From contig CP136069.1 in NCBI GenBank assembly GCA_032622095.1, positions 7,272,036 to 7,336,035 on the forward strand: a stretch of 64,000 nt of DNA. Reading direction: 5' to 3'. The notes under the pieces were generated by a model. That model worked only from the letters and a program-made list of their open reading frames with translations, did no database searches and had not been told where the DNA came from. The translations under genes were made by a program, and so were the position numbers. How positions within the stretch are numbered: the stretch's first letter is position 1; every line of letters begins with the position of its first letter. Below, in pieces: positions 10,755-20,587 of this stretch. Source of the DNA: Siphonodentalium dalli. Lineage: Eukaryota; Mollusca; Scaphopoda; Gadilida; Siphonodentaliidae.

Positions 10755-11144
10755 TTAACCCTTTACCCAACATAACGGCCCCGTGCCAATGCATTCTCTT
10801 ATATATGCGAGTCGACCATAGGGCGCCTCGCATATATAAGAGAATGCATTGGCTTAACACATTAAAAATTATAAAATTGTTAAAGAATGTAAGAAAAAAT
10901 GGTAAAAAGTGTTAAAAAAAGATTTTTTTTAGGCCAATGCATTCTCTTATATATGCGAGGCGACCTATGGTCGACTCGCATATATAAGAGAATGCATTGG
11001 CACAGGGCATAACTATAACCATCACAATGTGGTCAATGAGCCGGTTCCAATGATATCCATATTTGTATGGTTTTATTGAGACAGACCCAAGATATTTTAG
11101 GCTGTTGAAGCTTTTTTTGGCCGGTTTGTTGGGTAAAGGGTTAA
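10755..11144. mobile_element. piggyBac-like MITE with two internal 69-bp palindromes
   Basis: The element is bounded by TTAA at 10755-10758 and 11141-11144, with terminal inverted repeats starting CCCTTTACCCAACA. A TTAA target duplication and CCC-starting ends are the hallmarks of the piggyBac superfamily. It has no coding capacity. Two near-perfect palindromes lie inside, at 10785-10853 and 10933-11001, in opposite orientation to each other. A second full copy, in inverted orientation, lies at 20588-20988. Confidence 0.85.
10785..10853. repeat. 69-bp palindrome (GCCAATGCATTC family)
   Basis: The arms start GCCAATGCATTCTCTTATAT and meet at GCGAGTCGACCATAGGGCGC. Sister copies lie at 10933-11001, 19164-19232, 19452-19520, 20741-20809 and 20890-20958. 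All six are 69 bp and nearly identical, much better conserved than the sequence around them. Confidence 0.9.
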
Positions 11145-11183
11145 GAAAAATCAACACCTGGTTTCGGATTGTGATGACATAGC

Positions 11184-11412
11184 CAAGCCTTGAAATAGGG
11201 TGTCTGTCATTTGCAGAATGAGGTCCCCAGAGGGTGAATTTAGTCATCACCAAATTCACCCTCTGGGAACCTCATTCTGGTGAGGTGTAAGCAGAATGAG
11301 GTCCCCAGAGGGTGAATTTGGTGATGCTAGCTCGCTATGCGGGGTAGCATCACTAAATTCACCCTCTGGGAACCTCATTCTGCAAATGACAGACACCCTA
11401 TTTCAAGGCTTG
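11184..11412. mobile_element. hAT-like MITE, short form (229 bp)
   Basis: The left end, CAAGCCTTGAAATAGGGTGT, is matched exactly by the complement of the right end. Two hairpin modules lie between them, a short one at 11213-11279 and a full one at 11291-11383. Six flanking bases (CATAGC) repeat on both sides at 11178-11183 and 11413-11418. The sister element at 21072-21442 has 8, so the duplication here is either eroded or differently cut. Confidence 0.75.
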
Positions 11413-11710
11413 CATAGCTAACTTAGACTGTATGGCCACGATATCACTCCAGGCTGGTGAGTGGGGAGGGTGTGGGTGAATGGGGAGGGTGTGCTTTCAT
11501 GCCAATGCAATCTAGAATATGTTCATTTCTTACAAGCATTTCAACATTGTGGATGTTACCATGATTTGTATGTAATTTGGCATTTAATAATGGTTCTGAA
11601 TTTGTTTATTTTGTATGTTTAAGCCTAATTGTCTATTCAGTGTCCAACGTTTCATAATGTATGTAACTTATCAACATAACTTTTAAATTCAGAGTCGTAC
11701 TATTTTTCGC
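11280..11710. repeat. Left copy of a ~430-bp direct duplication flanking the LINE fragment
   Basis: The copy runs from GTGAGGTGTAAGCAGAATGA to CGTACTATTTTTCGC and is repeated at 13154-13576. It contains the right half of the hAT-like MITE plus about 300 bp downstream. The two copies differ by roughly ten substitutions and one ~8-bp indel. They abut the LINE fragment directly on both sides. Confidence 0.85.
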
Positions 11711-13153
11711 ATCAAGTAACCGCGAAAATATTGACTCTCAGTCATGAAGCCTAGGATCAGGCCACATAAGCCAAACGAAACAAGTGACACACCTTGGTAT
11801 TATCCAAGAGTCGAGCAGTTCAAATATCCCGAATGTTGAAAAAGCATCAGAACTTATCCGCAAATGCTATTTTGCAGCTTGCCGCTCACCAATTTCCAAG
11901 GAATTTAGTCCCATGACCAACCTAAAGATTTTTAAACACGTTGTCATTCCAAAAGCCCTATATGGCACCGAAATGTGGTGGAACCTGTCACAAATTCAAT
12001 ATGTGAACCTTGAAAAGGCATACAGAATGTGTATCAAAAATATGCAGCAAATGGCCACAAGAAGCAGCACGATCCTCTCGCTCTCCTTGCTCGGGTTGCT
12101 ACCCATTGAGTATGAAGTCGATCGGAGGAAGTTGCTCTTTCTGGGCTCACTAATACACTTACCGAGCAACCATAGAAAAGCTTTGGAAATATTTCTGTTC
12201 AGCCTGCATAGCCTCCTAATCTATAATCGCCCAGCGACAGGTTTTCTGGAAGAAATATCTAGAATTCTCACAAAATATGGCATGTATGACATTCTTCCCA
12301 ACTATGCAAGAACTGGGTCCTTTCCCAATTTATCAGAATGGAAAAATATGATAAAAGTACAAATAACCGCCCATTACGCTAGGGAAACATAAATACTATT
12401 ATGCACAGTTGGATAATAACCTCATATTCTTCCTCAAAGTCAAACCGGATCCAATGTCATTGTGGCGACCTTGGATCCTATGTCGCAATGAAAAGCCTTA
12501 TCTCGCAATGTGCCTGCGTTTAGCACAAATATTGAACAAACATCATACGATAACCAAACAACATGTTCCCACTGCCACGAAACATACTCCAATATAGTGT
12601 TGCACATGTACAAAGACTGTTGTTCCATCTTCGCCCAGGAAAGACGCAATTCATTCTGGTACTTTGTTATTGATTGCTATGGAATTGATATGTTCAATAT
12701 TTTGGAAACATTGAGTGATGAAACGTTTCTTGCGTACTGCTTTGGCGGATGCATTAGCACGGCGGTTAATCTAGTTTGCAACGAAGAACAATTCTTCAGA
12801 TCCTGCATACGATTTATCTGCGACTTATGTGTGAGTTGAGTATTCTCTAGGAAACTTTCATCTCCAGTCGATACATTTCTGGAGTGAATAGTTAACTTCT
12901 ACATACACATATTCAGGCTCTCCTCAAGTCACTAAATCCCGTTTCCCATTTACGTGATTTCTCAGGAATATGTACTGCTTATTATTATGATATAGCCCAC
13001 ATAATTATATTATATGATGTCACATTTGAATATTTTGTAACCAATACTACATATTTTCTGTATCACCAATACCTACCATTGTATATTGTTTGTATATACT
13101 TCATCTCCAATAATGGAGGAATAAAATCATCTGTCTGTCTGTCTGTCTGTCTG
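11711..13153 (+). pseudogene. 5'-truncated, frameshifted LINE (non-LTR retrotransposon) 3' fragment
   Basis: An open frame at 11784-12392 encodes a region typical of the part downstream of the reverse-transcriptase fingers and palm in animal LINEs: VTHLGI, VIPKALYGTEMWW (the LYGxE motif) and DRRKLLFLGSLIHLP. Frame then shifts near 12390; the sequence continues in another frame with YYYAQLDNNLIFFLKVKPDP. It shifts back by about 12500, where a C-terminal zinc knuckle CSHC...H...C (C-X2-C-X9-H-X4-C) appears, ending at 12839. A non-coding tail follows with AATAAA near 13119 and a (TCTG)n end. It lacks the catalytic reverse-transcriptase core and endonuclease and is dead. The clade cannot be fixed from this fragment. 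Confidence 0.8.
13129..13153 (+). repeat. (TCTG)n tail of the LINE fragment
   Basis: About six TCTG repeats follow an AATAAA-containing 3' end. Short microsatellite tails instead of poly(A) are known for several animal LINE clades. The tail abuts the right direct repeat exactly. Confidence 0.8.
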
Positions 13154-13576
13154 GTGAGGTGTAAGCAGAATGAGGTCCCCAGAGGGTGAATTTGGTGATG
13201 CTAGCTCGCTATGCGGGGTAGCATCACTAAATTCACCCTCTGGGAACCTCATTCTGCAAATGACAGACACCCTATTTCAAGGCTTGCATAGCTAACTCAG
13301 ACTGTATGGCCACGGTATCACTCCAGGCTGGTGAGTGGGGAGGGTGCGGGTGAATGGTGAGGGTATGCTTTCATGCAAATGCAATCTAGAATATGTTCAT
13401 TTCTTACAAGCATTTCAACATCGTGGTTGTTACCATGATTTGTATGTAATTTGGCATTTAATAATGGTTCTGAATATTGTATGTTTAAGCCTAATTGTCT
13501 ATTCAGTGTCTAACGTTTCATAATGTATGTAACTTATCAACATAACTTTTAAATTCAGAGTCGTACTATTTTTCGC
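13154..13576. repeat. Right copy of the ~430-bp direct duplication
   Basis: This matches 11280-11710 and starts immediately after the TCTG tail. It carries the hairpin module at 13165-13257 and the right terminal repeat of the hAT-like MITE. Confidence 0.85.
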
Positions 13577-13579
13577 TCA

Positions 13580-13636
13580 TTTTTAAATTCGCGCACCGAT
13601 GGGTGTGCGAAAAATATTACTGCGCAAATTTAAATA
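13580..13636. repeat. Fold-back at the left edge of the 80-bp array
   Basis: The outer arms are TTTTTAAATTCGCGCA and the complement of TGCGCAAATTTAAATA. Inner arms TCGCGCACC and GGGTGTGCGA surround GAT. The right outer arm is the first part of the first tandem unit, so the array starts inside an inverted repeat. Confidence 0.65.
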
Positions 13637-16404
13637 CGAGTAAGGTAATCATTTTACAGTTAGGCAACTGTTTTATCAGTCATAATAGCATGAGAAGATG
13701 AGGAAAAATTTAAATACGAGTAAGGTAATCATTTTACAGTTAGGCAACTGTTTTATCAGTCATAATAGCATGAGAAGATGAGAAAAAATTTAAATACGAG
13801 TAAGGTAATCATTTTACAGTTAGGCAACTGTTTTATCAGTCATAATAGCATGAGAAGATGAGAAAAAATTTAAATACGAGTAAGGTAATCATTTTACAGT
13901 TAGGCAACTGTTTTATCAGTCATAATAGCATGAGAAGATGAGAAAAAATTTAAATACGAGTAAGGTAATCATTTTACAGTTAGGCAACTGTTTTATCAGT
14001 CATAATAGCATGAGAAGATGAGAAAAAATTTAAATACGAGTAAGGTAATCATTTTACAGTTAGGCAACTGTTTTATCAGTCATAATAGCATGAGAAGATG
14101 AGGAAAAATTTAAATACGAGTAAGGTAATCATTTTACAGTTAGGCAACTGTTTTATCAGTCATAATAGCATGAGAAGATGAGAAAAAATTTAAATACGAG
14201 TAAGGTAATCATTTTACAGTTAGGCAACTGTTTTATCAGTCATAATAGCATGAGAAGATGAGGAAAAATTTAAATACGAGTAAGGTAATCATTTTACAGT
14301 TAGGCAACTGTTTTATCAGTCATAATAGCATGAGAAGATGAGGAAAAATTTAAATACGAGTAAGGTAATCATTTTACAGTTAGGCAACTGTTTTATCAGT
14401 CATAATAGCATGAGAAGATGAGAAAAAATTTAAATACGAGTAAGGTAATCATTTTACAGTTAGGCAACTGTTTTATCAGTCATAATAGCATGAGAAGATG
14501 AGGAAAAATTTAAATACGAGTAAGGTAATCATTTTACAGTTAGGCAACTGTTTTATCAGTCATAATAGCATGAGAAGATGAGAAAAAATTTAAATACGAG
14601 TAAGGTAATCATTTTACAGTTAGGCAACTGTTTTATCAGTCATAATAGCATGAGAAGATGAGGAAAAATTTAAATACGAGTAAGGTAATCATTTTACAGT
14701 TAGGCAACTGTTTTATCAGTCATAATAGCATGAGAAGATGAGAAAAAATTTAAATACGAGTAAGGTAATCATTTTACAGTTAGGCAACTGTTTTATCAGT
14801 CATAATAGCATGAGAAGATGAGAAAAAATTTAAATACGAGTAAGGTAATCATTTTACAGTTAGGCAACTGTTTTATCAGTCATAATAGCATGAGAAGATG
14901 AGAAAAAATTTAAATACGAGTAAGGTAATCATTTTACAGTTAGGCAACTGTTTTATCAGTCATAATAGCATGAGAAGATGAGGAAAAATTTAAATACGAG
15001 TAAGGTAATCATTTTACAGTTAGGCAACTGTTTTATCAGTCATAATAGCATGAGAAGATGAGAAAAAATTTAAATACGAGTAAGGTAATCATTTTACAGT
15101 TAGGCAACTGTTTTATCAGTCATAATAGCATGAGAAGATGAGGAAAAATTTAAATACGAGTAAGGTAATCATTTTACAGTTAGGCAACTGTTTTATCAGT
15201 CATAATAGCATGAGAAGATGAGAAAAAATTTAAATACGAGTAAGGTAATCATTTTACAGTTAGGCAACTGTTTTATCAGTCATAATAGCATGAGAAGATG
15301 AGGAAAAATTTAAATACGAGTAAGGTAATCATTTTACAGTTAGGCAACTGTTTTATCAGTCATAATAGCATGAGAAGATGAGAAAAAATTTAAATACGAG
15401 TAAGGTAATCATTTTACAGTTAGGCAACTGTTTTATCAGTCATAATAGCATGAGAAGATGAGAAAAATTTTAAATACGAGTAAGGTAATCATTTTACAGT
15501 TAGGCAACTGTTTTATCAGTCATAATAGCATGAGAAGATGAGAAAAAATTTAAATACGAGTAAGGTAATCATTTTACAGTTAGGCAACTGTTTTATCAGT
15601 CATAATAGCATGAGAAGATGAGGAAAAAATTTAAATACGAGTAAGGTAATCATTTTACAGTTAGGCAACTGTTTTATCAGTCATAATAGCATGAGAAGAT
15701 GAGAAAAAATTTAAATACGAGTAAGGTAATCATTTTACAGTTAGGCAACTGTTTTATCAGAACTGTTTTATCAGTCATAATAGCATGAGAAGATGAGAAA
15801 AAATTTAAATACGAGTAAGGTAATCATTTTACAGTTAGGCAACTGTTTTATCAGTCATAATAGCATGAGAAGATGAGAAAAAATTTAAATACGAGTAAGG
15901 TAATCATTTTACAGTTAGGCAACTGTTTTATCAGTCATAATAGCATGAGAAGATGAGGAAAAATTTAAATACGAGTAAGGTAATCATTTTACAGTTAGGC
16001 AACTGTTTTATCAGTCATAATAGCATGAGAAGATGAGGAAAAATTTAAATACGAGTAAGGTAATCATTTTACAGTTAGGCAACTGTTTTATCAGTCATAA
16101 TAGCATGAGAAGATGAGAAAAAATTTAAATACGAGTAAGGTAATCATTTTACAGTTAGGCAACTGTTTTATCAGTCATAATAGCATGAGAAGATGAGAAA
16201 ATTTTTAAATACGAGTAAGGTAATCATTTTACAGTTAGGCAACTGTTTTATCAGTCATAATAGCATGAGAAGATGAGGAAAAATTTAAATACGAGTAAGG
16301 TAATCATTTTACAGTTAGGCAACTGTTTTATCAGTCATAATAGCATGGTACCCCCTCCCGAACCCTTTATCAGTCATAATAGCATGAGAAGATGAGAAAA
16401 AATT
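13626..16404. repeat. Intronic 80-bp minisatellite, about 35 copies
   Basis: The unit contains TAAATACGAGTAAGGTAATC and CATAATAGCATGAGAAGATG. Copies are almost identical; most differ only in GAGGAAAAATT versus GAGAAAAAATT. One unit near 15755 carries a 16-bp internal duplication (ACTGTTTTATCAG repeated). The last unit is interrupted at 16348 by about 17 foreign bases (GGTACCCCCTCCCGAACC) before the repeat resumes. Confidence 0.95.
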
Positions 16405-17411
16405 AGATATTAATGTGTTGGTTTGTTTATTTTTAATTGCATAAAATGATTTCAAGTGAATATATTTACATACTAAGTGTGATCATCACTAAATCCAGCA
16501 TTCCGATATATGAGATTTTCATTCACCAGGATCATGTGGAATACTCTCTAATCGGTATGTCAAGTCCTATCTTCGTTCTTTCTTTTTTTTAATTTTCCCA
16601 CCCTCAAACCGGGGGGGGGGGGGAGTGGTTCAGAAAAAAAATTCAGGCACATTACTCATTTTTTTCCTTTCGACCCTTGTTGGGACCCACCCACCCCCGC
16701 GTCTAAATTGTTTTCCGTTTTCGGCAGTGTTTTCCCAACCATTTTTGGACACCCACCCCCCTTTTACCACTAAAACAGAGATTTGCGGGGGGAAATTCAC
16801 TGTAAACAGCTGTATATGAATTTCTGTGCATACTATTGTCTTGGATGTTAACATTGACATGTAAATAGTAACAAGTCATTTTGGGGTCATTCGGCCAAAA
16901 AACATTGCTGCCAGTGGCCATCTTGGATTTCAAAATTCAATCCATTAGCATGAGCTACAGGCTATACTGTTTGTCTGATCATCATGAAATTTTTCATTTA
17001 TGTTAATATTGACATTCTAAGGTGTTTTAAGCCAAACTCATTGCAAAAACAGTCAAAAAGACATGCAGGGAAAAAAAAATTCAGTTGCGGAAAAAATTGT
17101 TTGTTGGTCACACCGACCACCTACCCACCCCATCATGCGTGCCTGGAAAAAAATCCCACCCCCCCTCAAACTAGAGGTTTATAAGATATAAGCTGTGGTT
17201 AAAATCTGGTGTAAAATGGAAGACCCTCTCACAGAATATTCCTCTCCAAAAGTCATGCGACCATTCTCAGAGCTAAAATACAATCAATTTATTGAAAAAT
17301 TCCAAGAAAGTTGGATGAAATATTTCAGGCTTATAAACCTATTATGTGCTGAATAATGAAACCTAGTAATTGTTCTCTCTTGAATCAAGAGCATGGAATC
17401 AACATTTTTTT
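16405..17411. other. Intron sequence with homopolymer tracts, no gene
   Basis: There is a run of 13 G at 16611-16623 and several C-rich and A-rich runs (CCACCCACCCCC near 16688, CACCCACCCCCC near 16750). Short open frames here have no other support. Confidence 0.5.
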
Positions 17412-17468
17412 GTCGGGCAAGTTATATTTATAATACCCTTAACTTCTTCAGATTTATGTCATGTAATG
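17412..17468 (+). repeat. Duplicated copy of the terminal-exon acceptor region (decoy)
   Basis: The copy starts GTCGGGCAAGT and contains CCCTTAACTTCTTCAG followed by ATTTATGTCATG. This matches, with indels, 17686-17754, where CCTTAACTT, TTTTTTTTCAG and the exon start ATTCATGTCATG occur. The decoy AG is at 17450-17451. The Tc1-type MITE sits exactly between the two copies. Confidence 0.75.
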
Positions 17469-17685
17469 TACAGTAATGCCCTAAATAATCGATTCCTTAA
17501 CCACAGCAGAATGATGGGTGATTTTTCATGATTTAGTCGGAAATATGGCTTGTTGCCATTCATTGGAAAGCTCTCAGTGAGAGCTTTCCGATGAATGGCA
17601 ACACGCCATATTTCCAACTAAATCCTGAAAAATTACCCATAATTCTGCTTTGGTTAAGGAGTCGATTATTTAGGGCATTACTGTA
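17469..17685. mobile_element. Tc1/mariner-type palindromic MITE, full 217-bp form
   Basis: It reads TACAGTAATGCCCTAAATAA on the left and its complement on the right, and is almost a perfect palindrome around AGCTCTCAGTGAGAGCT. TA plus CAGT ends indicate Tc1/mariner affiliation. It lies 56 bp upstream of the terminal exon and would form a long hairpin in the pre-mRNA. Confidence 0.85.
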
Positions 17686-17741
17686 GTCGGGCAAGTCGGA
17701 TTTATCACACAATAGCCTTAACTTTAATGTTTTTTTTTCAG

Positions 17742-17872
17742 ATTCATGTCATGATGACATGGTTACAGAGAAGTTTAATACAGAATTATTAACAAAGCTG
17801 AACCAGTTAGAAAATGACAAAAGCTTTGAAGTTCGAGAGCGTGCGTTCCAGCTACGGCAACAGTTAACATGA
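17742..17872 (+). CDS. Terminal coding exon and stop codon of the HEAT-like protein
   Basis: The acceptor is a T-run followed by CAG at 17739-17741. The exon starts AT, completing the Asp codon left by the previous exon, then encodes 42 residues to a TGA at 17870-17872. These include DDMVTEKFNTELLTKLNQ and a C-terminus SFEVRERAFQLRQQLT. The charged, Leu-spaced helix with Val-Arg near the end resembles the second helix of a HEAT repeat. No membrane segment or zinc ligand pattern is seen. With the other two exons this gives a ~95-residue C-terminal part of a larger protein. The acceptor and exon start also exist as a diverged upstream duplicate. I cannot name the protein. Confidence 0.8.
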
Positions 17873-17899
17873 CTTTTACATTGTCAGTGCGTGAATGGT

Positions 17900-17948
17900 A
17901 CTCAATGAGTGTGTAATGCACAGTGTGAATGGTGCCATGTAATGTACA
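17900..17948. repeat. 49-bp direct repeat, left copy (right copy 18078-18126)
   Basis: Both copies contain AATGAGTGTGTAATGCACA and GGTGCCATGTAATGTACA, with only a few mismatches. They directly abut the two ends of the MITE at 17945-18078. Confidence 0.8.
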
Positions 17949-18078
17949 TTAATGCCCTAAATAATCGACTCCTTAACCACAGCAGAATTATGGGTAATTT
18001 TTCAGGATTTAGTCGGAAATATAGCTTGTTGCCATTCATCGGAAAGCTCTCAGTGAGATTATTTAGGGCATTACTCTA
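17945..18078. mobile_element. Tc1/mariner-type MITE, 134-bp deletion form, in the 3' UTR
   Basis: The left end is TACATTAATGCCCTAAATAA and the right end TTAGGGCATTACTCTA. It has the same internal deletion of the right arm as the copy at 4955-5088. The left flank CCATGTAATG resembles the left flank of the 17469 copy (TCATGTAATG). Confidence 0.75.
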
Positions 18079-18164
18079 CTTAATGAGTGTGTAATGCACA
18101 TTGTGAGTGGTGCCATGTAATGTACACATTCTGATTTGTTTGAAATGTCTAATCAATGGCTCAA

Positions 18165-18170
18165 AATAAA
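18165..18170 (+). promoter_or_regulatory. Candidate poly(A) signal AATAAA
   Basis: This is the first AATAAA downstream of the stop codon at 17870, about 290 bases away. Others lie near 18610 and 18881. Confidence 0.35.
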
Positions 18171-19081
18171 AAAAAATTACTGACTCAAAATGATGCCGGT
18201 CAAAATTCAGATGTACTGTATGAGACAGTATTTAAATTTCCAATTGACTTACTATTCGTCAAGGAGATTCACATTTTAGTGTGCATTCATTTTAGTGTGC
18301 ATTCGATCTCCACCCTGGAAAAACCTATGTTATTTTTGTTTTTAAAAAGTTAAAAAAAAGTTATGTTGATTTATAAATACACATGCAATTCACAAACGAC
18401 ATAATTATATTCATTCTGAATTGATCTAAAATTTAGAAAAGAACTATTTTACTTTCAATATCCGATTTTGGCCAGTATTGGCTCCTTGAACGTACTCAAA
18501 CAGATACAGATTCTTTAAAAATTTGCATTGGACAAAATGTCTGACAGATGCAGAAGTGTTAAAAATGGATCATCGCTTTAAATAACAAATTTGAAATAGT
18601 TGTGTGGGTATAAAATAATAAATATGAACTGAAGACCACTGTCCGGAAAGGATTCTATCAATTATATTGATTTTATTTCAAATATTTTATTGGGACACTT
18701 TATTTGTCTATTTTTAGAACAGACCATTCGGGTGATACCATATAGCGATAGAGAGCATTAGGCTGTTCCTATGGCTACGTACCGAATGTCAAATGTCCCA
18801 GATTGATTGGTTTTATTGTTTTATTCCATAGTTATAAGCGATATGAGTATAATTAATGTTTATTTGTGACAAAATTACACAATAAAATTTTTGGTCTCTG
18901 TTAACAGTAACCACTATTGTTCGTTAGCTGAACAACGACACCTTTTTAGACCAGAAAATATTTTATACCTCGGTAACTATATAATACATGTTTACAAAGA
19001 GATAATCCACCTTTAAAATGCATCAACGTCTTCAGGATGGGTAAAAAGTTAATCCATTTGTGATGGAAACTGCGCTATTGT
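18171..19081. other. AT-rich stretch without recognised features
   Basis: No gene, RNA or repeat family could be supported. Further AATAAA motifs near 18610 and 18881 are alternative 3' ends for the upstream gene. Confidence 0.5.
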
Positions 19082-19520
19082 TAGGCCAATGTATTCTTAC
19101 ATATAGAAACAAATGCATTGTGCACAGGGTTCTCGCAAAATTTTAGGATTTTTTTTACCATGTGCCAATGCATTCTCTTATATATGCGAGTCAACCATAG
19201 GTCGCCTCGCATATATAAGAGAATGCATTGGCCTAACAATTTTTTATCATGTTTTTTAAATAAATGTTTCTTACAATTTTTAGGACATAAAATAAAAAAC
19301 ATCCATTACCCTGCAGGTAGCCCCACACATATATAGAAGCATATAGAAGAGTGTCGTCTGCTCATGTTTGTCTGGGGCTCTGTATGGGTGAAATTATAAA
19401 ATTGTTAAAGAATACAAGGAAAAATTATTAAAAATTGTAAAAAATTGTTAGGCCAATGCATTCTCTTATATATGCGAGGCGACCTATGGTCGACTCGCAT
19501 ATATAAGAGAATGCATTGGC
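19082..19520. mobile_element. Degraded relative of the piggyBac-like MITE
   Basis: Two intact 69-bp palindromes (19164-19232 and 19452-19520) and a decayed half copy (19082-19130) are arranged with A/T-rich spacers, as in the full elements. The TTAA/CCCTTT ends are absent. A GTGTCGTCTGCTC motif near 19352 recurs near 19839 and, as its complement, near 101, and may be an older dispersed repeat. Confidence 0.65.
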
Positions 19521-19879
19521 ACAGGGTAAAAAAATCCTGACTTACGACTAGATTTGATATGGCGGGTCACATATACTCAGAACGTGGGTTATAGGGATCC
19601 TTGGTCAAATTAACAAAAAATATATATTGAGACTAAAAGATTTTAACTTACTACAGGATTAGCAATGTTTGTTGAAAAATCACTCAAACAGATTTGTTTA
19701 CAAAATAATGGTTTCAACATGCGAAATATTTTTTTATCGGAGAACTGTCAATATGGAATATGAGAACAAGTTGATCTATTTCTCCATGTTCTGCTTAATG
19801 GAGATGTTTTAACAGACTTTATAGAAACATGCACTACGGAGTGTCGTCTGCTCCAGTCTATGCGGGGCTCTCTATCAGT
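19521..19879. other. Unassigned non-coding stretch
   Basis: No gene or structured repeat is seen apart from the GTGTCGTCTGCTC motif near 19839. Confidence 0.5.
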
Positions 19880-20096
19880 TACAGTAATGCCATAAGTAAT
19901 CGACTACATAACCACAGCAGAATTATGGGTAATTTTTCAGGATTTAGTCGGAAATATGGCTTGTTGCCATTCATCGGAAAGCTCTCGCCGAGAGCTTTCC
20001 GACGAATGGCGACAAGCCATATTTCCGACTAACTCCTGAAAAATTACCCATAATTCTGCTGTGGTTATGGAGTCGATTACTTAGGGCATTACTGTA
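19880..20096. mobile_element. Tc1/mariner-type palindromic MITE, 217-bp form
   Basis: The ends are TACAGTAATGCCATAAGTAA and the complement TTAGGGCATTACTGTA, with TA at both edges. The centre is AGCTCTCGCCGAGAGCT. Unlike the copies at 17469 and 17945 it has no long direct repeats in its flanks. Confidence 0.85.
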
Positions 20097-20134
20097 CATT
20101 TACCAACTGTGAGTTCCTTGGATCCCATTCAACT

Positions 20135-20545
20135 CAAGCCTGAGTTTAGTGTGTCTGTCATTGGCAGAATGAGGTCCCCAGAGGGTGAATTTAATGATGC
20201 TATCTCGTTTATAGGGCTAGCATCACCAAATTCACCCTCCGGAGACCTCATTCTGCTTATGCCTCATCTTCTTGGGAAAGTTTCTTTATTATCAAATTCT
20301 TCTATTTCTTGTTTAGTTTAGTTTCTCTATATCCCCAAATTGGTAGATGACACATTGCATAATTGAGGTTCCCAATGGGTGTACATCATAATATTCACCA
20401 TTTGGGAACTTCTAACTGAGTCTATGTCTCCCATAGCAGAAGAGGTCCCCAGAGGGTGAATTTGGTGATGCTAGCTGCTATGCGGGATAGCGTCACTAAA
20501 TTCACCCTCTGGGGACCTCATTCTGCAAACGACAGGCATACTAAA
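20135..20545. mobile_element. hAT-like MITE with two hairpins, right end eroded
   Basis: The left end is CAAGCCTGAGTTTAGTGTGT. Hairpin modules lie at 20164-20256 and 20436-20526. The interior (20267-20435) matches 1-205. The right end matches the expected complement only as far as ACTAAA, so the outermost ~13 bp are lost. Confidence 0.75.
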
Positions 20546-20587
20546 TAGTCATTTGAAATGAATATTGAATAGAAGGGGTGACTTTTG

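Larger units (their letters stand above)
17873..18170 (+). other. Candidate 3' UTR of the HEAT-like gene
   Basis: The sequence after the stop holds a 49-bp direct duplication (17900-17948 and 18078-18126) around a Tc1-type MITE. The first AATAAA follows at 18165-18170. The 3' end cannot be fixed from sequence alone. Confidence 0.45.

Noticed and set aside
12440-12649. 69-codon minus-strand ORF inside the LINE fragment
   Set aside because: Antisense shadow of the LINE coding region.
13626-16404. CRISPR array
   Set aside because: Units are contiguous without unique spacers, far longer than CRISPR repeats, and lie in an animal-type intron.
16611-16623. Run of 13 G as a G-quadruplex or regulatory site
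   Set aside because: A single homopolymer in a low-complexity stretch; no four-run arrangement nearby. More likely slippage.
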